From assembly GCA_022710815.1 (NCBI GenBank), contig JAKLGF010000001.1, positions 1 to 19,664 of the forward strand: 19,664 nt of DNA, in the 5' to 3' direction. The DNA comes from Patescibacteria group bacterium. Its GTDB lineage: Bacteria > Patescibacteriota > Minisyncoccia > Minisyncoccales > JAGOPM01. A program made the position numbers and the translations under genes. The notes below the pieces were generated by a model that worked only from the letters and a program-made list of their open reading frames with translations, ran no database searches and had not been told where the DNA came from. This document shows positions 13,756 to 18,641 of this stretch, piece after piece (position 1 is the stretch's first letter; the number at the start of each line of letters is the position of its first letter).

Positions 13756-14493
13756 TCAGGGAAGCGTTCTGACTTCCCTTATCTGCCCGGTATCGGACCC
13801 ACTTCCATTCTGCGCAATGACTCGGTAGTAGAAAATAGTATCCTTGGACAGACCTTCAGCCTGAATCGGATACTCGCCAGAGGTAGCGGTTCCATCATAC
13901 TGAAAGATCGTGATTTCACGATAATTATCGCTCTCCAAGATTTCCTTGCTTGGGGCGACTTCCATGAGAAGATAAACAGTGTCATTTGTTCCTGTGGAAT
14001 TGACTATTCCGCAAGCTTCAAACGAGCCAGAACCGGTTTGTACACACTCTCCGGTTTCAACATCGACAACAGGTGTAGGCGGAGTGACAAAATCAATGTC
14101 AGCATCGTCTACTTTGGATCCAAGTACTGGGTCATAGTGTCTGACTGTAAAACCATACTTGGTTTCAGGATCCAAGGATGTGCTTGGTTCAAGGACTACT
14201 TCTTGTTCTTGGGAATCCTTTTGCAATCTGATTGCCTTGGATTTAATGATCGTAGTTACGCCTTTTTTACTAGGACCTGTTCCAACAAGAGAAAACGTGG
14301 CGCTGTTGTTGCCATTCCAATTCTGAACTTTGACTTTGACAACCAAGTTGTCGTAAGTAACCGTAGCGGTTACTGCAAGGTCAATTGAGCTAGAATGTCT
14401 GGTGATTTCAATCTGAGTTGCAGCTTTTGTATTCCCTGCAAACATGGACAATGCCATTATGGCAACCAATACAGCTAGAATCTTCTTTTTCAC
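13756..14493 (-). CDS. Secreted beta-rich protein, fibronectin-III-like C-terminus
   Basis: An unrecognised 245-aa exported protein. The signal peptide is clear: MKKKILAVLVAIMALSMFAG then NTKA, with cleavage probably after residue 24. The mature part is rich in Thr, Ser and Val with alternating hydrophobics, suggesting beta-sandwich domains. About 25-137 includes LDPETKYGFTVRHYD and about 145-245 includes LSKDTIFYYRVIAQN, both typical of the F-strand region of fibronectin-III-like domains. Two cysteines (about 149 and 160) could form a disulfide. No LPXTG or second membrane segment, so it is free or bound by partners. The start is GTG, decided by GAGGAGG 5 nt upstream. CpG is about 3.5 per 100 bp. 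Single-gene unit. Confidence 0.82.
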   Translation of the reverse strand: MKKKILAVLVAIMALSMFAGNTKAATQIEITRHSSSIDLAVTATVTYDNLVVKVKVQNWNGNNSATFSLVGTGPSKKGVTTIIKSKAIRLQKDSQEQEVVLEPSTSLDPETKYGFTVRHYDPVLGSKVDDADIDFVTPPTPVVDVETGECVQTGSGSFEACGIVNSTGTNDTVYLLMEVAPSKEILESDNYREITIFQYDGTATSGEYPIQAEGLSKDTIFYYRVIAQNGSGSDTGQIREVRTLP

Positions 14494-14562
14494 AAAATCC
14501 TCCTCTATAGGATATAGAATTATCGCCCTTTTTGTTTTGGGCCAATTAAGGTGCGACTACTA

Positions 14563-14568
14563 ATTATA
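14563..14568 (-). promoter_or_regulatory. Candidate -10 for the secreted-protein gene
   Basis: TATAAT on the minus strand, giving a predicted leader of about 60 nt that ends in the strong SD. No convincing -35. Confidence 0.4.
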
Positions 14569-14574
14569 ACGTTT

Positions 14575-14645
14575 AAAACCCGGTTTTGTTACAAAATAGG
14601 GCAAAAATCCTTAATTTTTAAGGGTTTGGGCCCTAGTTATCCACA
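14575..14645. other. Palindrome-rich intergenic stretch with one perfect DnaA-box 9-mer
   Basis: The 215-bp gap between the secreted-protein gene and the PadR-like gene holds, in order, AAAACC-c-GGTTTT (14575-14587), TTTTG-tta-CAAAA (14584-14596), a 10-bp hairpin with one mismatch (14605-14627), GGGCCC (14628-14633) and TTATCCACA (14637-14645). The last equals the E. coli DnaA box consensus. Function unknown. Confidence 0.4.
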
Positions 14646-14682
14646 AAAAAGCCCCTTTTAGAAATAGGCCTAAAAAGGGGCT
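14645..14682 (-). terminator. Terminator of the minus-strand PadR-like gene
   Basis: AGCCCCTTTTAG pairs with CTAAAAAGGGGCT (one bulge) around an 8-nt loop, followed on the minus strand by a T-run. It lies about 25 bases past the stop at 14709. Confidence 0.85.
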
Positions 14683-14708
14683 AAAAATGACTGTCAATTG
14701 TGAATAAT

Positions 14709-15011
14709 TTACATTTTTTGAAGCAATTCCTGGACAAATTTCTTGGCTTTCTCTAATTCAGATACTCCTTTGGGAGTAGTAGTAAATGATTCCCTGCCTG
14801 AAAACTTTCCTTTGTGGATATATCCCTGAGAAGACAATTTGTTTAAAACAAAAGTCAGGGTCATGTTGCTATTAGGCAAGAAATTGAATTTTTCAAATAC
14901 ATCTCGCTTTAAATCTTCAACAATTACTTCTTTGTTAACCCCTAGGCTCAAAGCATAAACCCAAAGGTTTTCTTCTGTAGCCATTCTTTTGAATCTTTGA
15001 AATGGTTCCAT
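14709..15011 (-). CDS. PadR-like winged-helix regulator, copy 1
   Basis: A 100-aa protein of winged-helix size. Helices cover about 1-70, with a recognition-helix candidate near NMTLTFVLNKLSSQG (49-63), then a wing (YIHKGKFSGRESFTTTPKG) and a final helix SELEKAKKFVQELLQK suited to dimerisation. These match PadR/MarR-type regulators of about 100 aa. It is a paralogue of the divergent gene at 15100: both start M-x-P-x-QR-x-K and carry (E/D)NLW(V/I)Y near residue 15. No SD; a TATACA lies 5 nt before the ATG, but a better promoter sits further upstream, beyond the start of the opposite transcript. Probably a DNA-binding autoregulator; ligand unknown. Confidence 0.75.
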   Translation of the reverse strand: MEPFQRFKRMATEENLWVYALSLGVNKEVIVEDLKRDVFEKFNFLPNSNMTLTFVLNKLSSQGYIHKGKFSGRESFTTTPKGVSELEKAKKFVQELLQKM

Positions 15012-15024
15012 ATGTTTGTATAAT
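14997..15024 (+). promoter_or_regulatory. Promoter of the plus-strand PadR-like gene, inside its paralogue's 5' end
   Basis: TTGAAA (14997-15002), 16 nt, TATAAT (15019-15024): 5/6 and 6/6 matches. It spans the start codon of the minus-strand paralogue (15009-15011), so polymerase here would block that gene. Confidence 0.6.
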
Positions 15025-15059
15025 TTTCTGGGCTGGCTTGCTAGCCTTCCCTTTTTATC

Positions 15060-15088
15060 ATATTATTACTTAATAACTGTCCTGTAAA
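15060..15088 (-). promoter_or_regulatory. Candidate promoter of the minus-strand PadR-like gene
   Basis: TTTACA (15088-15083), 17 nt, TAATAT (15065-15060) on the minus strand. It lies within the leader of the plus-strand gene, so the two promoters face each other and their 5' RNAs would overlap by about 20 nt. Confidence 0.45.
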
Positions 15089-15092
15089 GGAC
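15079..15092. repeat. Inverted repeat over SD and -35, possible operator
   Basis: GTCCT-gtaa-AGGAC covers the -35 of the minus promoter and contains the AAAGGA SD of the gene at 15100. As DNA it could be an operator; as RNA it could mask the SD. Confidence 0.4.
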
Positions 15093-15099
15093 TACTCAT

Positions 15100-15417
15100 A
15101 TGCTACCAATCCAGCGCCTAAAAAAATCAAACACAATAGATAATTTGTGGATTTATGTTCTCACCTTGATCAAAGAGGCTCCTAAAAACGAGCCCATTTA
15201 TGCTTGGCAAATTAGAAGCGCTGTCAAAAAGAAATTTGGATTTCTTCCTGGAGAAATTACTGCTTACCGAGTACTCTACAGACTAGAAAAAGATGGATTT
15301 GTTAAAAGTCAGCAAGCTGAAATCAAAAGATTTTACAAAATAACAGATAAGGGAATAAAGGAATTGGATAATGCTGTTAAATTCTACAAAGAAACTCTTG
15401 ATCTAATTAAAGGTTAA
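15100..15417 (+). CDS. PadR-like winged-helix regulator, copy 2
   Basis: A 105-aa protein with the layout of a single-domain PadR-type repressor: helices from about 12, YAWQIRSAVKKKFGF (34-48), a recognition helix at ITAYRVLYRLEKDG (53-66, compare the PadR pattern of tyrosine and leucine after the turn), a wing (VKSQQAEIKRFYKITDKG, 68-85) and a C-terminal helix for dimerisation. It shares N-terminal sequence with the divergent gene at 14709. AAAGGA lies 8 nt before the ATG. The downstream gene begins 1 nt after its TAA, so they are translationally coupled, as is common for PadR regulators and their targets. Effector unknown. Confidence 0.82.
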   Translation: MLPIQRLKKSNTIDNLWIYVLTLIKEAPKNEPIYAWQIRSAVKKKFGFLPGEITAYRVLYRLEKDGFVKSQQAEIKRFYKITDKGIKELDNAVKFYKETLDLIKG

Positions 15418-15418
15418 T

Positions 15419-15871
15419 ATGGTTGCTAAACCAAAACAAAGTACAGAAGAAAAAGAATCTGATATCCAAGCAGTAGTCAATTATTTCTTTGCCACTAAAG
15501 GATTTACTTTAGAACAGATCAAAGAAGATGCTAAAAAGAAAAAGATAATCTATTCCCGCTTTACCAGACCAGCTAAACAATTAATAGACTTGTCTGGATC
15601 AGTTGTAAAAGCCAAAGAAGCAATAGATAAGGTTGCTAAGTGGGCTAATTCTAGGAACTTGGACTATTCCATTGAAACAGTTTTTAAAAAATGGCTGGAA
15701 TTAGATAAATTAAAACCCAAGGAAATTGTTAAAAAGCCATATTATCAAGGAGACCCAATGATCTGGTCTGAAACCAAAAAAAAATGGTATGTGGTTACAC
15801 AAGAAGGAGAATGGCTGGAATATTGCGGAAAAGAATCAGACATTGTTTGGAAAGAAGTCAAAAAAGGATAG
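15419..15871 (+). CDS. Unknown 150-aa protein coupled to the PadR-like gene
   Basis: Unrecognised. The N-terminus (1-90) is helical and basic; residues about 45-92 (YSRFTRPAKQLIDL, then KVAKWANSR and SIETVFKKW) recall a helical pattern I associate with phage-type replication-accessory proteins, a weak similarity from memory. The C-terminal part (about 105-150) has several tryptophans and tyrosines (MIWSETKKKWYVVTQEGEWLEY), like a small beta sheet. No membrane segment or signal peptide. The ATG follows the regulator's stop after 1 nt, so the two are made together. Its stop codon lies within the terminator hairpin. CpG use is low, like core genes, so not an obvious recent arrival. Confidence 0.75.
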   Translation: MVAKPKQSTEEKESDIQAVVNYFFATKGFTLEQIKEDAKKKKIIYSRFTRPAKQLIDLSGSVVKAKEAIDKVAKWANSRNLDYSIETVFKKWLELDKLKPKEIVKKPYYQGDPMIWSETKKKWYVVTQEGEWLEYCGKESDIVWKEVKKG

Positions 15872-15887
15872 ACAATATCCTTTTTTT
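15860..15887 (+). terminator. Terminator of the PadR-like operon
   Basis: An 11-bp perfect stem AAAAAAGGATA/TATCCTTTTTT with loop GACAA and a run of seven T. The ascending arm encodes the last residues and part of the stop codon of the preceding gene. Confidence 0.88.
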
Positions 15888-15927
15888 GTTTTCTAATTCT
15901 CCACAACTATCAATTTTCTTTTTTTAA

Positions 15928-15933
15928 TATAAT
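15928..15933 (+). promoter_or_regulatory. Candidate -10 for the HNH-like gene
   Basis: A perfect TATAAT, no clear -35. The leader would be about 60 nt and ends in AAGGAGG, 5 nt before the ATG at 15999. Confidence 0.45.
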
Positions 15934-15998
15934 AGAGTAAGAAAACATTCTTTTCCAAATTATACTGATCAGAGAATCTAGAAAATAAGGAGGACCCT

Positions 15999-16634
15999 AT
16001 GGAGAATTTCACCTTGGATTACAACAAAAAAGAGAGTCATTTGATGGCAGGAACCTATTGGATTTTTCATGGTAACGAATTAAAACTCGGACCACGAGAA
16101 AGCCGCCACCACATTCCCCCTTCCCACATCTGCCAACAAATCAAAGAGGATTCTGGAATCACAATCATTCCCATGATTGTGGCTCGCGATGTTATGCTTC
16201 ACAAAGCCTATCACGATGTTTTGAACCACAGATCAATCCCAGAGATAGTCTATTGCCTATTTGATCATTTCCAATATGGCAAGAAAAGTTATCTCAGTCT
16301 TCTTTCTTGTAAAAATACTAACAAGAAAGAAAACCTCTCTGCCATTCTCCAGAATTTCATTTCTTCTGCCCGCCAAGCCACTGGAGGATTTTCCGATCGC
16401 AAAGGCTTACTGCATTTGCGAGCCGGAGAATCAATTAACCTCCAAAAGCATTTCGGACACATGACTCCCAGCCAGTTCTTTGCTTTCGCTATTGAAGATA
16501 TGTGGAATGGACCATATTTCCTCAGAGAAACTCATCAATGGCAAAGCTATCTTGATTTCAAAGAAGTCATCCAAGAAATGGACAGGACCAATCCCAATTT
16601 CCAACCAGAAAGCTACAGTCTCTTTGCTGCTTGA
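15999..16634 (+). CDS. HNH-like protein of unknown role
   Basis: A 211-aa soluble protein. ESRHHIPPSH (34-43) followed by VMLHKAYHDVLNHRSIPEI (65-83) resembles the HNH-type pattern of small patescibacterial proteins, a His-His pair and later an H-x3-H before an Asn-containing turn: H37, H38, H43, H68, H72, N76, H77. If so it could be a metal-dependent nuclease or a derived metal site, but the usual Arg/Gly-rich linker is replaced, so activity is uncertain. The rest (about 95-211) is helical with no known motif. A strong AAGGAGG SD and own terminator mark a single-gene unit; CpG is about 2.2 per 100 bp, above core genes. It ends in TGA. Confidence 0.75.
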   Translation: MENFTLDYNKKESHLMAGTYWIFHGNELKLGPRESRHHIPPSHICQQIKEDSGITIIPMIVARDVMLHKAYHDVLNHRSIPEIVYCLFDHFQYGKKSYLSLLSCKNTNKKENLSAILQNFISSARQATGGFSDRKGLLHLRAGESINLQKHFGHMTPSQFFAFAIEDMWNGPYFLRETHQWQSYLDFKEVIQEMDRTNPNFQPESYSLFAA

Positions 16635-16649
16635 TTGCCAAACAAAACA

Positions 16650-16680
16650 AAAACCAGCCCCTTGCGGAGCTGGTTTTTAA
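16650..16680. terminator. Bidirectional terminator after the HNH-like gene
   Basis: A 9-bp stem AAAACCAGC/GCTGGTTTT, extended by CC/GG past one mismatch, loop TTGC, with A and T runs on the two sides. It serves convergent genes ending at 16634 and 16684. Confidence 0.88.
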
Positions 16681-16683
16681 TTT

Positions 16684-17220
16684 TTATTCTAAGCAACAAT
16701 CAATTGCTTTCTTAACTAAATCCCCTAACTTTCCCATAAATCCAGCTGGCTTTTTATCTTCAACATTCATAGCATTATCCTCAATCTTCTTAATATTCTC
16801 TGTGCCAATTAATTTCATATTCAATCCCCAGAACAAGGAATAGAGGTTGTAGGCTTTTTTGAATAAGTCATAGGCCTCTTCTTTGTTTCCTTGGCCCAAG
16901 GCCTTGGTTCCTACTTCCATTAAGCGCATTGAAGCAGCTAACAAATGCTTGGAAATGCACCAAACTTCTCCTTCGTATTCCTTAATGATTTTCTTAAGCA
17001 AAACCTTTCTCATTTCTCTGACTTCATTAATCAAGTCAAAGTATTCTGGCTTATCTAATTTAGCTCCAGTGAAAAAGAAATGCTCCTCAATGGAAACCAG
17101 GTTCATTATGGCAATGGAAAGGTCCTGATCTGAGGACAAGTCCATTTTTTCCTGCTTTTTCATATGGTCCACTTTCTGAACCAATTGGTCAATTTTTTGA
17201 ATTAAGTTTTGATCTTCCAT
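16684..17220 (-). CDS. Conserved patescibacterial orphan family, unknown function
   Basis: A 178-aa all-helical protein that I recall as a family found mainly in Parcubacteria-type genomes without an assigned function; that recollection needs a database search. An N-terminal coiled segment (1-30) leads into LSIAIMNLVSIEEHFFFTGAK (about 34-54), then EGEVWCISKHLLAASMRLMEVGTK (83-106, the most distinctive block) and a TPR-like helix pair (GNKEEAYDLFKKAYNLYSLFW, 110-130). The tail ends in an amphipathic helix with Cys-Cys near the end. No signal peptide. No SD precedes the ATG; GATAAT lies 3 nt upstream and CATAAT 17 nt upstream. It is the last gene of a run with the HAD and SdpI-like genes, 26 nt after the former. 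Confidence 0.75.
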   Translation of the reverse strand: MEDQNLIQKIDQLVQKVDHMKKQEKMDLSSDQDLSIAIMNLVSIEEHFFFTGAKLDKPEYFDLINEVREMRKVLLKKIIKEYEGEVWCISKHLLAASMRLMEVGTKALGQGNKEEAYDLFKKAYNLYSLFWGLNMKLIGTENIKKIEDNAMNVEDKKPAGFMGKLGDLVKKAIDCCLE

Positions 17221-17246
17221 AGTATTATCAATGCCCTATTATGCCA

Positions 17247-17915
17247 CTATTGCTCTAAAAAAGCAACTATCAATTTGTCTTGAATTTCTTTGATATTTCC
17301 ATATATCTGGCAGCCCAAATCAGCAAAAGCTTGCTTTCTCCTGGGATTATTATCATGGACATAGGCGTAGAAATAGTCTGCTTTTTCCTTAGCATCAGCA
17401 ATGCCATCAGAAACAAAATGAATCTTGGCTTCTGGATAATCCTGCCTTATCTTTTGTATATGCCCTACCTTCTTCCCATCTTCTTTTCCAAAGAGATCAG
17501 TAAAATATTGTCTTAAATTATTTCTTTCTAAGAATCCTTGGATAAATGGCTTGTGAGCCAGAGAAGAAATATATATCTTTATTCCTTTTTGATTGCAGGT
17601 TTCTATTAACTCTTTCATTCCTTGGACCATTTCTGTCTTTTCATACATTCCAGCCAAGTCTTGGCCTCTGAATAGCTTTTCAGCATCAATTATTTCCTGA
17701 TCAGTTGTTTGGGGAATCCTGTTTTTAATACTAGCTGCATTGTCTCCCGTGTTGAAGTAGTACAAATCTTGGGACAAGTCATCAAAAACTGTTGAATCTA
17801 TTTGATAGTGGCCATAAATTTCCTCAAGACACTTCCTTATTATCCCAATAGCCATATCATTGTTATCAGCAATAACGCCGTCAAAATCCAAGAGCAAAAT
17901 GTTTTTATCTTCCAT
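17247..17915 (-). CDS. HAD-superfamily hydrolase
   Basis: A 222-aa soluble HAD-type phosphatase. Motif I is LLDFDGVIAD (D10, D12), with a helical cap at about 20-95; motif II is YISSLAHK (Ser), motif III the lysine in GKKVGHI, and motif IV FVSDGIADAKE, where the usual GD(x)3D is replaced by SD(x)3D, still giving two acidic residues. The set is compatible with activity; the substrate is unknown. It starts 3 nt after the stop of the SdpI-like gene and has no SD, so translation is coupled. It is only distantly related to the other HAD protein of the window (12968-13645). Confidence 0.82.
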   Translation of the reverse strand: MEDKNILLLDFDGVIADNNDMAIGIIRKCLEEIYGHYQIDSTVFDDLSQDLYYFNTGDNAASIKNRIPQTTDQEIIDAEKLFRGQDLAGMYEKTEMVQGMKELIETCNQKGIKIYISSLAHKPFIQGFLERNNLRQYFTDLFGKEDGKKVGHIQKIRQDYPEAKIHFVSDGIADAKEKADYFYAYVHDNNPRRKQAFADLGCQIYGNIKEIQDKLIVAFLEQ

Positions 17916-17918
17916 ATC

Positions 17919-18575
17919 TTATTTCTGCAATTTCTTCCATTCTAAATATGGATAAATGAAACAAAAGACAACAATGGCAATAATTAGGGCCATCATTACG
18001 ACAAACACATATTGTGGCAGACCCAAGCCCACGCCAATCAGCAAAATTCCAAAAGCTTTGAACAATTTTGATGCTATTTTGTGTGTTTTATCCCAAACAA
18101 CTTCATTTTGAATAGTCCAAGGCACTCTAACTCCAAAAAACCAATTCTGTTTGATCTTTTCCATTTGCTTTCCCAAAACAAAGAACAAAAATCCCATTCC
18201 TGGAATCAAGAATTGGGTCATATTAAAGGAATAGCCCATGCTAGTAGCAATGGTCAAAGCATACAGATACACAAAGAAAAGAATTAAAACTAAGACTACT
18301 TTCTGATAATAGGGCTTGTTAAAAGCTACATTTTCCTGTTTAGGATCAGCTTTGGGAAGCCAAATAAAGAGCAAAAGCATTAAAAAGGCAATTATGGGCA
18401 TGGCAAAAAGAGTTGTTGCTTTAGGAGAATAAGCATCAATTTGGCCAGCAGTATTCCAGTGGCTAGGCATCATATTAGGCATTTGGGGATAGAGCCAAAG
18501 GCCTACTAGGGCTGAGATTATAATTAAAATAAGGGAAACAATATAATATTTGTCCATATATTTGTATATCGCCAT
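17919..18575 (-). CDS. SdpI-like membrane protein with DUF1648 region
   Basis: SdpI is known from Bacillus as the immunity protein against the SdpC toxin and as a signal-transducing membrane protein; most homologues are uncharacterised. The 218-aa product has about six hydrophobic helices. After the first comes PSHWNTAGQIDAYSPK (about 38-53), the DUF1648 signature; later NWFFGVRVPWTIQNEVVW (about 144-161) followed by KTHKIASKLF is the SdpI signature. A TTG at 18608 would add 11 residues, but AGGAG lies 7 nt before the ATG at 18575, which also fits the start of the first membrane helix. It heads the operon with the HAD and orphan genes and diverges from metG. Toxin immunity is possible, but no toxin gene is visible here. 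Confidence 0.85.
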   Translation of the reverse strand: MAIYKYMDKYYIVSLILIIISALVGLWLYPQMPNMMPSHWNTAGQIDAYSPKATTLFAMPIIAFLMLLLFIWLPKADPKQENVAFNKPYYQKVVLVLILFFVYLYALTIATSMGYSFNMTQFLIPGMGFLFFVLGKQMEKIKQNWFFGVRVPWTIQNEVVWDKTHKIASKLFKAFGILLIGVGLGLPQYVFVVMMALIIAIVVFCFIYPYLEWKKLQK

Positions 18576-18621
18576 TATATCACTCCTATTTGGCCTGTCT
18601 ATTGTCAAACCGCCATTGTTC

Positions 18622-18635
18622 TATAATAATATATT
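18622..18635 (+). promoter_or_regulatory. Overlapping -10 candidates for metG
   Basis: TATAAT (18622-18627) and TATATT (18630-18635) stand in an AT-rich divergent gap; the second ends 6 nt before the metG ATG. TTGTCA (18602-18607) is 14 nt before the first, shorter than usual. Leaderless or very short leader predicted. Confidence 0.45.
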
Positions 18636-18641
18636 AATAAC

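Noticed and set aside
14637..14645. Origin of replication
   Set aside because: One perfect DnaA box with two distant 8/9 matches, no dnaA or dnaN nearby and no AT-rich unwinding array; not enough for an origin call.
1416..16634. UGA recoding as in Gracilibacteria and Absconditabacteria
   Set aside because: UGA ends the genes at 1416, 6817 and 16634 and no conserved gene contains an in-frame UGA.
18576..18608. TTG start for the SdpI-like protein
   Set aside because: AGGAG 7 nt before the ATG at 18575 and the position of the first membrane helix favour the shorter protein.
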